Assembly (NCBI RefSeq): GCF_001039355.2
Contig: NW_019774347.1
Location: forward strand, 190,108-254,107
Reading direction: 5' to 3'
Length of the DNA: 64,000 bases
Source: Lingula anatina
Lineage: Eukaryota > Brachiopoda > Lingulata > Lingulida > Lingulidae
The notes beneath the pieces are model-generated. The model was not told where the DNA came from, searched no databases, and was given only the letters and a program-made list of their open reading frames with translations. Positions 1 through 13,712 of this stretch are shown piece by piece. The position numbers and the translations under genes were made by a program. The stretch's first letter is position 1. Each line of letters starts with the position of its first letter.

Positions 1-39
<39 letters not shown>
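1..39. repeat. poly(A) run at the window edge
   Basis: 39 consecutive A, truncated by the window start. It may continue outside; could be a retro-insertion tail or simple repeat. Confidence 0.9.
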
Positions 40-43
<4 letters not shown>

Positions 44-3000
44 CTTTCTTATTATGTTTATTATCTAAAAAGACTACGCCTTCATTTTCAAGGTGACATC
101 AGTAAAGCTTACTGACATTCAAACACAGGGTCCGCCTTCGCCAAACTATTCATACTTAACCGCCAAGGCCTGATTAAAGTTTCTTTCATAATTGCGTGTT
201 GCCACTGCGCATTAAAACGACATGCAATGTCGATTGATTTCTTTCAGTTCTCACGCATTCATGTTGTTTTGATATTTGTCCGTCAACAAATGCAGCACTT
301 CCGGTTGTCGAATCACTTACAGTGCATGCAAGCAATGCAGTCCCTTGCTTGTCTTTTCTCTTGTTTCAAGCTATCTGAGCGGATTTAAAAAGCCAAAATT
401 AAGTTCTTGGGGCAAAAAGCAATTTTCTTCCACGAGAAACGCTCGACCTGTCCCGTACTTCGATTTTTTATTCTATTTTTGATTTCATACATGTAATTTA
501 CTACTTCCTGAAAGAATTTTCAAACAAGTGCGCGCGCAGAGTGCCTTAATGGTGGGATTATGTGACCTTATTTCTTTCTGATCTGAGTCCAATGTTATCA
601 TGTTAAAGAAGCTGACGAATACTCTAAGTGTTTTGAAATAAGTACATGTAAACTATGTCAATGAATAAAACTATTAAAACTAATTAGTACTGAAAGTTCC
701 TCTTAGGGCTGAAAATACGCAGTTACAAATACAGGTACATGTATATGCAATAACTTTATCTAAGGAGTCTCAAACAATTCCTTGCATTGGATTATTATCT
801 CAAGACATTAATTAAATTGCTCTCTTCATTGTCTATTCTTTGTAACAATAGTTCTAAAGATGAACAAATGTTTACCTCAAGGTCATTGGTAATTTCGGGT
901 CTCTATCTTATCTCTTGCTTCAAACAGCTTGATCAGCCGTTGTGATAGGAATGGCTGTCCTATATAAATAGGGGACGGACTTTTTTTTACACGGACCCTC
1001 AGTTTCGTTACACCGGTACAGCTATATCGCTGAACCATACCTCGTGTTTCAAAAAGGCCCTTATTCAACATGACTTGATGAAAGAGGTATTGGGCCAGGA
1101 AGCCATTTTGATCTCTCCACAAGCTTTTTGTTAAAAAATACATAAAAGCATAATCAACAGTAAGCCAATTATAGCTGGTTTTAGTTTATCTTTCGCGAAT
1201 GTGCTTTGATGATGCTAACCATTTTCCCCTTGACAGCATAATAAGATGTTACACCCAAAAATCAATTATTTTCAAACGAGTACAACTATATAAAAATAAT
1301 GAAAAATAAGCTAATTTTATGCAATTTTTCATTAATGATTTATTTTAGAAATATTGGATTTGATGACTTTAAAATGGTGTTCCATCAGTTGTGGATAATT
1401 ATGTAAATAAAGAAGCCTAATAAAATGATAAAGTCGCTTGGTAGTAAAATAAAGGTTAAAAAATACCACCATGGTGGACTGAAGATATAGAAACTTAAAA
1501 TGCACCAGGTAAGGTAAGCAATGAAAGGCACAGGGCAATTGTAAGGAGAGGATATACGATCAAACCGACACATGTTTATAAAGATTGTTCGGGCTAATGT
1601 TTCCGAAGGGAGTAGGATGGAAAGTTATATTGAATCTGACACTTGGGTCGAACATTTTAAAGGTCTTTTGAAGCAGGAAGTCGATATCGGTAAAAATCAA
1701 AGTAAAGAAGTAGGCTAAAGCTGCAGTGGATATACTGGTACATGGCGGAATTTGCAAACATTGCACTACGGACTGAATGCCATATTTTTAATGTGATGAA
1801 ATAGTGCTCCGATGAAATTAATAGCTGTACACGTACCATGTCCTTAGTTTATAGTGTCAGGCAAGGTCCTTGGGCATTGGTCAAGTTTGAACAGGCAACT
1901 ATATGTCTTTATGTCAACGTACAGGTAGATAATGTGAACCACTTGATGGTCAATCTGTACTATTTATTCATTTCACTGGGATAATGTTTGTGAAATTGTC
2001 ATGTTATATATGATATGAATTAAAACATACTGTGTGCACGATTCGTGGGTTATACGGACTCTATGTCATTGTATGTTTAAATGATCAACCAACTTCTTGT
2101 AATAACGAAACAAAGTGTCAGATGGTTTCTGTCTGATATAAAGGCCTATTAATGATGCTTTGTAATTTAGTACTTGTTGATGTTGTTGCTGTCGTAAGAG
2201 AAGCCAAAACTCAGCTTTTCGTAAAGATATGTATAATTATTTGCAAAGGTGTTCCTGATTCTGAACTTAGCTCCAGGTTATCAGTTGAGTTTACTTGTCT
2301 GTTTGTCAGCCTGCAAGTTCCTAAGAGAATGAACACATGCTATACTTTTTTCGTTAGTCATTTCGTCCAAAAGTGATTTAATATCGACGTCATTATCAAC
2401 ATCAAAAGGCTGATGTTTGTAATTGATAGAGAGCTACTTCGTATCAGAATGCACTTCAAGCCCATGCAAGATGTCAGGGATGTCTCTATGTATGTAATTT
2501 GTACTTCACTATATTCTCTACGACTCTGATAATTGATTAAATGTGTTGTTTAAATAACAGAAGCACGTGTTTTTCAATGTGAGTCGAGAGAAAGAAGTAA
2601 GTGGTAATTATCTTTGGTGATGTATCATTGTTTATTTATAGTTATGTAAATTGGCAGCCGGGTTTCGCTGTATAGCATGTAATACTTAGAATAATCACAG
2701 GAAGGACTTACTAATCATCTTTCGTGACGACAATTGTAGCCGTAGTTTTAAGGTTCCTGTTGCCCTGCGTGTTGCTCCATGTGCTGCGGTTCTCAAATTT
2801 CCACCCTGTCGGTGTATGGAGTGAGATTGCAATGTAGTATCGCAATGGTTGCCGTGCAAATTTGTGTACTGGAGTAATCTGTTTTGCAACCTTTGCGGCT
2901 TTCCTTATTAAGGATTTAAACCAGCTAACAAAAGTGGTGTCATGTTATCATGGTGAAAGTCAGCTACACTGTATCATATTACCAAATAGCGTGCTTTAGC

Positions 3001-6000
3001 CGTTACGAAACGCACGGATTGCGTGTTTCTTCGTAAAAGTTAGTCATGCAAATGAATAACGCATTAGACAATTATGTTAGCTGTTGGTGTAGTTTGTATG
3101 AAAAATAAATGTAAGTAATATTGAACGCGTCTAAGATTTGCGCATCAACTTTTTGCTAAATGATTTTGAAATAAATTGGGACGTAGCTTACTGTTGGCCA
3201 TCAGTTTTAGTATCTAATGACCCTGAAGCCATAACCCGGCTAAAAAATTCCATTGCTTTAAATACCATCCCAAGAAAAAATAAATAATCATAGAATGATA
3301 AAAAGATTAAATGTATCCTTGTTCGAAATGTTTCACTTCTTAGTAAATCTCGTAATGGTGAAAATGAAATGAAAATGAAAAACTTAAAACTCGAAGACAT
3401 GTTTATAGAGTGTCAATTTTCTCAACCACAATTTCGGATAAGATATACATTTACCTCATCGATCCAGGAGAACTCGATAAAATTTCCAAGAAAAATATCG
3501 ATAGACTAAACCACGGCGTGCCTTAAAGCCGTTAACACGATATACAGCATTTTAGGTGTAAATAAGACTTTAAAACTTCCAGGTGCGCGAACATGTACAG
3601 GTAAATGCACGTTAGGTATAACGTGTTTGGAGTTTTGAGGCTTTGCCACTAATAGGCCCAACACTCGAATGTTCTTTCCCGTAAACTTTTCTAGAGAAAT
3701 TATTTCCTTATGGATAAAGCAACAAAGCGAATCGAGTTTGCTACTTGTGGGACATACAGCATTTTTCAAAATGGTCCTAATTCGTAAGGTGGGAGTAGAA
3801 TAACAGCCATAATAAATATTTTTATTTATTGTTCCAGTGAACGTTTAACCTATCAGATTATCACAATAGGATTGCTAATTACATCATAATGCGATAATAT
3901 TCATAACACATATTAAAGAAAGTATAACTTTTTTTCTCTTTCTACTATAATCAGTCTAACCAATTGCAAAATCATGCACATCTTTTATACATGTACCTGT
4001 AGCTCTTTTCACTGTGATTTGTCGTAAGCCTCGAAACTAAGCCAGCAGACTGACACTGAGCTAGGCGGGGCTGTAAGCATCGCTCCAGTTGCCATGACAA
4101 CGCAGATGAAAAATTGAAATTTCACAGAAGGAGAAATACGACATATTCCAAATATATTAATTACTGCAAGGTTTTCAATGTTTTACTTAACTTTTTTCAA
4201 CTTAAAGACTACACCATCGAAAACTCAAAACAATATGAGATAGAGGCCAATACTTCATAATATTGTTTAAATTTCACTATTTTTATTACTTTATAATTAG
4301 GTTAAGTGATATAGGAACTGAGAAATGACATGTATTTGAAGTATTAATTATTATTATTATTGTTATTACAAGAGGATTTTCACCTTTGTCACTATGTTAG
4401 ACATGATTTTTAAAAAGCATTGTGACTTTAAGATATCAGCAATGTAAAAATATTCAAAATGGCCACCCAGTAAGTAAAAGATATAACCGAGGATTTGAGG
4501 ACAACATTTGGCATAAGTTTCCCTTTGTTAAATGTATCATATTTCTTTGATACTACAATGTCCTGCCCCGGATTGTGTTGCAATTTAGCATTATGGCACA
4601 ATTAATTATGTTAACTGGTATTATTAATATGTAATTATCTAACAAGGTGTAATAAAGTATTATTATGCATGTATGTAATCTGGTAATATTATGCAATTAT
4701 CTTATAAGGATGCATTGTCCACAACATTCCAGTAGCACGATAACCATGACGTTAGTCACGCATGGTTCTAGATCAATATCCAATTTGAAGGAGTATCATA
4801 AATCTTCAAAATGTTGTCTAAGTCTGATATGCATCTGTTTCCGCTCCTCACGTCTCACAAGAAACTGAAAAATTATTGGAATGTTTTGTTGGAGTTGTTT
4901 CCTTGATATTTCATCGGAAATAATTACCGATATGCATGTTTTGCAACGTGAAAAACGAAGTTGAAGATTCATCGTACCTTTCAGTTACTATAGTATGTTA
5001 TCACGGATGGAACCATGATTCTATTCCTTCCTCGTTTCAGAATCAAATAGTAAAGGGATGTTGGAGCTGAATAAAGTGGCTAATAACTCCTACGTCTATT
5101 GCTTTATTTGTGAGGACTCTTGCCACATCATCTCGGGTCGAAGAAGACAATGTATTCAGTCTAAAATTTAAATTTAAAAGCTTTCACATAAAGGATCCTC
5201 AAAGTTAATTACGGTTTCTAAAGAATCGTGAGTGCTCGAAACTGACTAGTATAAACTTTGTTAAACAAGTCCCTGCTTAAGAAAATATTGTCTATAGTAT
5301 GAAACTCCTTTTTCGACTCTTAGTTGCCAACTTTACTGTTTGATCCTACTTTTGTCAATCAGTCTGTATATTACTTATCTTGGTGATTAAGGGTTAAACT
5401 TATAGAAACTTTCTTTGGTAAATAAAGGCCCAATGCATATTGTATGCATTTAATGACAGAAAAGAAAAGCGAGAGATATATACAAACTGAATTGTTTTTA
5501 CCAGCACAGAATAACCACACGTTATGGCACGTGAAACTGATCAATCGCGTATGACAATCTTAAAAGAATAAAACGCAGTTTAGAACAAATGAAAACAAAC
5601 CGACCTACGTACGTATATAGTAATCATCTAAGTGTATCACCTAACACATATTTACGAGTTCCCATGCATTTTTGTCAACGAGCCGGATCAAATGCAATAA
5701 AATAACACTTTGATCTCAGTGGTTAGCTTTTAATAAGTCCACCTTCTGTCAATATCTATTACTAATAGCGATAGGGGTTTGATTATCAGAACGATAGAAA
5801 AAAAAAACAGCACAAGTTGAACGCTTAAGTCCAACAAATGGTGCAGTGCAAAGTTCCCTATTTTGCCACCTCGGCGCCACTGTCCTTTGCCACCTTAATG
5901 ATTGTGCTCAGTGTGTGAGTGGAGGAGAAATTGGGCTATAAATCACGGGTTTCTCATCCGCTAGACGCTCCTTTCCTTTACTAGAGCGTTTAATCATTTA

Positions 6001-6430
6001 TAAACTGGTATTCGGTTTTAGCGGAGAGGGTTCGTCATGCGTCGAACAACGTGAAACAATAAGGCAAAATGTGTGGCAATTACAAATAAATACAATGGAC
6101 AAACAAACCGACCTACGCACTAAAACGGCAAACATCCGTCTGAACCACTTAATGTGACTCTTCACTTCTTCCTGTCTAGGAAATGTAACGCCAGTCTGTT
6201 CTTCATGTACCAATTGATGGTATGTTAAATGACCAATGTATCAAATAATCAATTAATGAATTTACTTATTTATATCAGAACTAGTGCATTATCATAGGGA
6301 CTACATCCCAATAAGTGTGATGTTTTCAAACATAACATTAACAATACAATGATGCAAGTTTTAATCAAGCTTGGGAAAATAAAATAAAAAGTTATTTGGG
6401 CTAACCCCCTTCACCCCCTCCCTTCCATGT

Positions 6431-6433
<3 letters not shown>
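40..6433. other. gene-free AT-rich DNA
   Basis: Only short open frames on both strands and no recognisable domain. The minus frame 883-1143 shares a short protein-level match (GQPFLSQRLIKLF) with 40901-41089 (GLPFLSHRAIKML), suggesting fragments of an unrecognised dispersed repeat. Confidence 0.6.

Positions 6434-6484
<51 letters not shown>
6434..6484. repeat. poly(T), 51 bases
   Basis: Uninterrupted T run, possibly the poly(A) tail of a minus-strand retroposon, but no source element is recognisable beside it. Confidence 0.9.
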
Positions 6485-6485
<1 letters not shown>

Positions 6486-7339
6486 TGATATCCCATGGCT
6501 AGCATATAAGATTAAGGGTTTTGGGTGATCAAGTCTTCTTGGGCTCTTAAGTTACTGTCTAATCTATCAGTATGGGGATGTCATCTGAACCTGGAACAGA
6601 ACACTACAGCACATGTTGTGCTATCTGCCGGTGACGCTGAAGCAACCATCTGAGGATGCAATGTCATTGTAATTTCATGGTCTTTTTGGGTCCAGAGTTT
6701 TATATATAAAGAGAATGTTTTAGGTTTTGTGTGGTTACGCAAAAAAGACTATATTTTTTTTATCTTGAAATGTTGGCAGTGTGTGTTTCGGGTTTTATTT
6801 TTTAAGGAGGGAATTTTCTTCAATGATTTCCTGGTAACTCCAGGTCAAAACTTTGAAACAGGTCTTGGCAAAAAAATCGGGAATGCAGTTAAGATCTTCT
6901 CTGGTGATCGCTACAAGTAGCTCGTGTTCATCATTCGTCTGTAAGCTTCTGAAGGTCCAAAAGCTAAGAAATACAGGTCATTTCTCTGTGTGTTGATAAT
7001 TTGCCTAGCAACGTTTGGTGATGAAGAAGGAATTCAAAGAACGTCATTTGGAAAACGGCATTTATGGAATATCGATACAGTTTGACTTCCAGATTTCATA
7101 ACAGTCTCGTGATTTGCCACATTTAGGAACAAAAACAGACAAAACCACAAATAGCCATCAAACTCAACGTTAATCGTCCATAATAAGCATAATAACCATC
7201 ACGTTGTTGTTAACCGCTCTCTGACCACAAGATGAGCTTGTTGTCTGGTGCAAAAATTATTGTATGGCACCCTATGCGATTTCAAGTATTCAGCGGTCAC
7301 GAGTTCCTCACCAGGCATACCCTTTGTATTTACCAGTAA

Positions 7340-7578
7340 TGCCCCTATTACACACAGACCACGAATCCCACGAATCGCCAGGAACTGGCAAATTTCAGGA
7401 TTCGTGGTTGATTCGTAATCAGTTCATGAAGTTCTTAACAGATTCGTATATATGCGTAGTCAGTTCTTGCAATTCTTGATCAATCACGAACTGATTACGG
7501 TTCAACCACGAATCCTGAAATTTGTCAATTCCTGGCGATTCGTGGGATTCGTGGTCTGTGTGAATTTAAATAGGGGCA
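7340..7578. mobile_element. Harbinger-like palindromic MITE, copy 1 (239 bp)
   Basis: Starts TGCCCCTATT and ends AATAGGGGCA, flanked by the direct repeat TAA (7337-7339 and 7579-7581). The two arms are complementary for about 100 bases, so the whole element is almost one hairpin. Sub-terminal words ACGAATC/GATTCGT recur in both arms. TAA/TTA target duplications are the hallmark of PIF/Harbinger elements; no transposase is encoded. Related to 24131-24840. Confidence 0.85.
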
Positions 7579-9650
7579 TAAGGGCGATTCCACACCTAGG
7601 TGCTGAGTAGTGCACATCCCTATCTACATTACGTTATGCAAGTCAAGCATGGCGTAGACTTACTCCAGATTCCCCACCGAGTAATAACACCCAACCTCCC
7701 CCCATTATAACCTTCTGCTGCGAGCACCGTTGAGGGTGGGTATAGGGGCGGGGTAGATTCATTACACCAGGTAGTCATATTGGATGTTTTTTCCACCTGG
7801 GCACATACTTTATTTAAGAAGCCCCCTGATACCAGCTACCATCTGTCAACCCATTCACGTGTCACCCGCGGATGCAGCGTACCTGGATCTGCTATGGGAT
7901 ATTGCTTTTGAAGTGGAATGTCTGCATCGTACCCATTATCATTATAATCGCACAGTGATGGAACATGCTTTAATTGGTCAATAAAATAGTTCGGTTTCAC
8001 CTTGAACATTCCGTTTAAGAGTTGAAACGACGTGTGCACCTGAATTAAGTTCACCTCAAAAGATTTATGGTATATGATAGAAAGTCGAAAAGAAAAAAAG
8101 GGTTTTGTTCGCTGTATCCTTTCTTTTCTTTTCATTTTTCACTCCTTGCAATCCGGAAACCGTTCCAAAAATTAATCAACAAGTCCACAATGTGTATTTT
8201 ACTGATGGAAATCCGAGAGGACCAAAAGACCTATTATTATCATTATTATTATTTTAAAAAACCGACCCAAACCAATATTTGACAACCTCACTCATTTTGA
8301 TCGGTGTTTTAACATTATAGCTGTCCCATGAACTAGTGTATTTATGACGTACTATAGGTATAATATAGCTACTTTTTCAAGAACATCATTTCCGCAATTA
8401 ACCAGTGGCTTATCTTTCACGATGTGACATGTGAAACCATCAGCTTCTACTTAACAACCTCGAGCGACAAAGGAATAAATTCTACAAATAGATAAAGTAA
8501 GTCGACAAACTTGTGTTCTGGTGTTCCAGGAATCGCACCTATGTCGTCTTTCACATTGTTCTTGGCACTGCGGTTTTTATGTCGGAGAGTTCTGTGATAT
8601 TTCTTCACCAACTGACATGTGATTCATTTTGACAACAACAACAACAAAAATAATACTAATAATGAAAGTTTAAAATGTTACATATTTCATTTCTTTACAC
8701 TGTATGTTTATAAAGAGAATATTTTATAGCCATATGAATGACATAAAATTGCATTAAAAGTTACATTAACTTCTACATAGATTACCAAGTTTGCCAGGTG
8801 TGTTGAATGATGGGGGTCTTTTTGCATAGCCATAATACATGTATATTATCACCACATTTTTACATATTTATTCACAGTTTTAAGAATGATTTCTTACAAG
8901 CATGAAAACCACTACAGATTATTTATGTATTTTACTTCAGACAGTAGACAATAAACTTTATCTTGTGAAAATGTCCAAATTTACCGATAGTCAAGGAATT
9001 CAAGCATTGTGTCAAGGTGTGTCTCCTAAAATGGGATTAGGTGCCCACTGTTAGCACGAAAAGGGGTGATTCATTAAGACAGAGCTGTTATACGTATTTT
9101 AGAAGACTACATGTACAGCAGATTAATCTTAATTTTTCCAGGCTATTTTGTTGGACTCAAAAAAGATTTCAACACTCAAGACTGTCGCTACCTGGAGTGT
9201 TCAAATGTAAATACATGAATGTGGACCTAAACAGGCGTGGATGTCAGTTATTTTGGCTTTTTTTCGCGTTAATGAAGATAATGATTTTGCAGCATTTTGC
9301 TTTTTGACTTATACAGTGATCAAAGTCTCGGACGCCTTAAATCCAGATAAATTAATTGAGAAAAAGCCTCATTAAATTAGGTTGCGTAGATGTAACATTT
9401 ACACCAACATTCAAAATTTAACGTGTGCTTATACTGTTTATCAAAGAGCCCTGGGTAAATTCTTAAGGCGTTTTTCTACGTATATCTTATTTAATTGAAT
9501 TCCCATTGCAGTCGGACTGAGACACAGATACATGCACAGCATCATTCAACTAAGGTTCAGCAGAACGGGCTGAGGGACGGGCGGGCTGACAGACTGACTT
9601 ACAGACAGACAGGCAGATACACAGTGCCAGTCAGATATAACAAAATTTAA
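7579..9650. other. gene-free DNA between repeats
   Basis: No recognisable coding sequence. Contains short AT-rich tracts and a C-rich, G-rich patch near 7680-7760. The 99-residue minus frame at 7836-8135 has no recognisable motif. Confidence 0.5.
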
Positions 9651-9654
9651 GGTA

Positions 9655-9885
9655 CTAGCTAGATCAATCTAACTGCTCGGGGATTGTCGCTAAATTGCAT
9701 TCAGTTTAAGCGGCCCAAATGTCTGGCAAGCCCCCCCCCCCCCCCAACCTTTCTGGTCCGCGATGTAAATGTTCATGTCTGCGAGGGGGCGTGCCAGACA
9801 ATTCAGCTGAAAACACTGACTATGCTTTGGTGAGAATCCCCCGCTGATCCTGCTAGTACGATGAGGTTATGAAAATGCAGTTTAA
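9655..9885. mobile_element. degenerate MITE of the GATCGATC family, interrupted by poly(C)
   Basis: Shares an ordered set of words with the family at 57722: AGATCAATCTA, CAGTTTAAGCGGC, AAATGTCTGGCA, a G-run with CGTGCCAGACAATTCAGCTGA, and GTACGATGAGG. Ends are not clear. A run of 15 C at 9731-9745 lies inside. Confidence 0.4.
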
Positions 9886-11869
9886 GACTGGCAAACACAC
9901 GGATAGACATTTAGACGAAACAAATAGAAAAATCGACTGACAGATGAACAGACAGACAGAAAGATGTATGGCCTTGTATTGCTACTATTTCCAGCTAAAC
10001 ATGTACATTTCCCCAAACCATCTCAGTGATACCCTATATGCCCCGTTCCCTGTGCATGTTACAGTTCTTATTAAGCACGGCCGCTCTAAAAATACCCCAA
10101 GGTTTCTACAAATGTCAAAAGAGGTGACATCCATACGCACGATGGTATTGTAATGCTACATTTTAGTGTTTCACGGTTACTAGGAAGGCGCCCGTTTCAC
10201 AATGGAGGCCTGAACACGATATGTGACAGACAGACGTCATGAAGCTTTCACATGTGGAGCCGCGTGCATCTACATACTAACGTAAATATGTGTATGCTGA
10301 ACTGCATAAAGGTAGGGGGGTTAAAGAGACTTTCCAATAACGGAATTTACATCATGACCGCACTGTCGTATTAATACATCGTCTTTCAGTAAGATGTCCG
10401 AAAAAAGTTTTCCATACGTGTAAAAATACAAGCATAAAAGGTAAATAAGGAACTGTAACAAATTAAACCTGTACAAATTTTTATGATATGCATTGAAGGA
10501 CATGAAGAAAACAAGACACCGGATAAAATTATTTCTTGGCATTCCAAGTTAAAACTGTAGATAAACGTTTACATAATGTGCCTTTACCGATCAAAGGTGT
10601 AAAGTCCCTTACGCTCGCATCTGCCCTCTATCGGTCTGGATCGTTACTATATCCGTTAGTATATGCTGGATGTTCCGGCACCTTCCATCAAGGAGGTCGA
10701 ACAAACTTTAAGGTTTATTCCTTTGTTATCGGTGGCATTTGAACCCATTGTTATTACCCACCGTCTTGTTTTTTTGTTTTTTTTAACTACCGCGCGCTGA
10801 TGTTTTATAGTGCAGAATAACGGTACTCTCGACATTATTGCGTGTACTTTGACGTTTATTTCAAAAAGCACTATCCTCATATGGTCTTGTTGTTTTTCTA
10901 CATCCAAAGCACGGAACTCGATTCATTAAGCTGGCTTTCAACTCGTGGAATGAACAACAAGCACTTGCCATAACTGAATTGTATTGCATTTTTACACGAA
11001 CCAATGAAAGTTGCATGGAGATGAGGTTGGCCGTAATGGAATGAGATACGATTCTTGCCTGACGTATTGTTCACGCAAAAAAAAGTTATTGTCATGGGTC
11101 TATATTGTGAAAAGGTGACATTATACAAAACGTAGTGGCCGTAAACATCAAAATGTAGTGACCGTAAACAACATAGTGTATTGTCCAAGATTTGGTTTTC
11201 AAACATGCTCCAAGACGAGAGGACAGAGGCTTCATTCCTTCATCTGTAAATGCATTGTAAATATAGCATCATTACGTCTAAAAGTCGTACGAGTACCCTA
11301 TGATTTAATAAGTAATAGTACATTTTAGACCAGAAAGAGCCATTGATAAGTGCACTCGGTGTACCAGCATGTCATACGGTCAAAGATGATTTTACAAATA
11401 ACACAGATGAAGATTTCCTTAGACGATTTACAGTCATTGATAATAATTGATTTAACCATGTTACTCTTTTGCCTTCTAGAAAAATTGGTTAGATTTTGAA
11501 TCCTTTAACACAAATGTTACCCAAGACACAAAACGCCCTTTCGTGATCAATGACACGTACTGCTGTGGCCGGTGTCGTATTTGTGACGGCTATATGGTTT
11601 ATTCCACAGCCACCTGAGACATGTATTTTGACGCCCTATTTTGTTGTAACATTTCCGTTGCAACGCAGACATTGTTGTTTAAATGGAGGAAATAACAATG
11701 ATTAAGTGTTTCGTTAATCTAGTTCCCTCAACGTGCCCACGATGACCCATGCAATTTGGGACCACTAGGTCTCAAGTGTTGTAATGTTTCTTTTATACCA
11801 AAGGACAATTTGAGATCTGTGGTAATTCTGAAACTGCTGAACTTATATACGCTGCATATAGATAATTTA

Positions 11870-12640
11870 TGTGATCATGTTTGTTCGCAGGGCTATCCCT
11901 CAGTTTTCCATTTCCGAGGATATCCCACACATTTTCAATGAGGTTCTGATTTAGAGGATGCACTGGTTATTTGTCGTGGGGTCTGGGTTTGGTATAACCC
12001 GCCTACTGTTGCATTGGCTACAACATGTACGTGGAGTAAAAATATCATGCTGAATCATAAATGGGTGGTCAGGGTTCCCCCAAAGATATCCTCGATAAAA
12101 TTCCTCAAATTTCCCTCCAGTGTTTGGATGCAGTGCTATGCGTTAAGGTTCCAATTGACCACTACCAGCTCGTCTACACCATAGTTGCCAATACACCCCA
12201 TATCATGACTTATTTGGGGTGTGTCTTGTGGACCAGAGACAAAAACTTTTTCTTATTAGCTGTTCTCCAAAACCTAGGGCATCCATCGCTTCTGACACCC
12301 GCTTTCATCTGAGAACAGTATCATTGCCCAGTTGTTGGCTCTTGTCTCCTAACAATAACCCTGCCAAAACAACGGCGATTGTGCAGACGTCTTCTGACGT
12401 TAAACTCAGAAATTGGTTTGCCTATTATGGTTAAATGTTGCAGTCAAATCCTTAAATGCCATAAAACGTTTTCTACGAGTAATATGTGTTAGCATTCTCT
12501 CTTCTCTCGCTGTGGTTCCCTTCGGTCGGCCTTAATTACCCAAGCAATCTTGCCCATGTGCCTGTTTGGTTATGATGCTGTCTACCCTCTAAATTGTTTT
12601 CATGGGACAGCCCAACCTTTTGGCAGGTAGAAAGTACCAC
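11870..12640 (-). pseudogene. decayed Tc1-like transposase
   Basis: Read on the minus strand in several frames, the expected order of Tc1/mariner landmarks is present: helix-turn-helix remnant and GRPKGTT (near 12530), first catalytic block ILFSDES (12301-12321), GCIGNYGVDEL (near 12190), second block FMIQHD (near 12050) and NLIENVWDIL with the third catalytic Glu (near 11920-11945). Spacings of about 87 and 37 residues fit a DD34E enzyme with indels. Stop codons and frameshifts break it repeatedly, so it is dead. Ends and inverted repeats were not found. Confidence 0.8.
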
Positions 12641-12808
12641 CTTGATAAAAATGTATCCTTCCAATTTAGGATCCGCGTATCAAGAATATAATTGGTGTTG
12701 GGGTATTTCAATAGTCACGCTTGATTGGTCAACATCCAACTACTCACATCCCAAATTGACACGATGATCGGTTGCCTAGTTGTTGGGTAATAGTAATATT
12801 AAATCTAT

Positions 12809-13015
12809 GACTGCATTCCCACAGATTTTAGATCGATCTATCCACTCTCACTAGATTGCTGTCAGCTTAGCCGGCTTAAATGTCTGTCCCGCCTACTAAA
12901 AGCTGTAAGGGGGTAATTAACTTCCGTGCACGCTCGGCTGACAGTAATTTAGCATGAACCCCCAGGAAGTTAGGTCGATCCAGATGGTTCGATCTAAATC
13001 TGTGGGAATGCAGTC
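12809..13015. mobile_element. MITE, GATCGATC family, copy A (207 bp)
   Basis: Starts GACTGCATTCCC and ends GGGAATGCAGTC, perfect 12-bp ends that extend with mismatches through AGATCGATC. Flanked by TAT on both sides (12806-12808, 13016-13018). Shares its body (GTCTGTCCCGCCTACTA, GCTGTAAGGGGGTAATTAA) with copies at 50500 and 57722. Noncoding. Confidence 0.82.
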
Positions 13016-13102
13016 TATGGGTACCCTTGTACCATTGTACACAAATGCGGTAGGTGTGACACTTTTTTTGGCAGGGGATTATGCATATTGGAGTTAAAAA
13101 CA

Positions 13103-13697
13103 TTATCATACTGGTATTTATATCTCTTTAAATCGTCACAATTTCTCTATACGTATCTATAATCTTGGTTCGTAGTATTTGGCCATTAATGCTTGAATGA
13201 AAGTTTGATTTACTAATATACAGAGAAAGGGAGTATATACTTTCATGAAACTTGAAACTGCAGCCATTTTAACTGTAGTTTCCCATCCGTTCTTCATTTC
13301 CAGGCATATGAGCGTTCAATTAATTTTTAAATAAAATTTTCATTTCAAATATGACGTTCCAGTGATTGAACGCTTAGTGTTCAAATAAAGTTTATGCCCC
13401 CNTTATCATACTGGTATTTATATCTCTTTAAATCGTCACAATTTCTCTATACGTATCTATAATCTTGGCTCGTAGTATTTGGCCATTAATGCTTGAATGA
13501 AAGTTTGATTTACTAATATACAGAGAAAGGGAGTATATACTTTCATGAAACTTGAAACTGCAGCCATTTTTACTGTAGTTTCCCATCCGTTCTTCACTTC
13601 CAGGCATATGAGCGTTCAATTAATTTTTTAATAAAATTTTCATTTCAAATATGACGTTCCAGTGATTGAACGCTTAGTGTTCAAATAAAGTTTATCC
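13103..13697. repeat. 300-bp direct duplication split by a single N (assembly seam?)
   Basis: 13103-13395 is repeated at 13403-13695 with an offset of exactly 300, no indels and only about four substitutions. The lone ambiguous base of the window, N, is at 13402, between the copies, where the first copy ends in a C run; the second copy runs into a longer C run (to about 13712). This looks like overlapping contig ends or two haplotypes joined without merging. Confidence 0.85.
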
Positions 13698-13712
13698 CCT
13701 CCCCCCCCCCCC

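Noticed and set aside
7836-8135. 99-codon minus-strand frame
   Set aside because: No recognisable motif, no plausible splice context, length within chance expectation.
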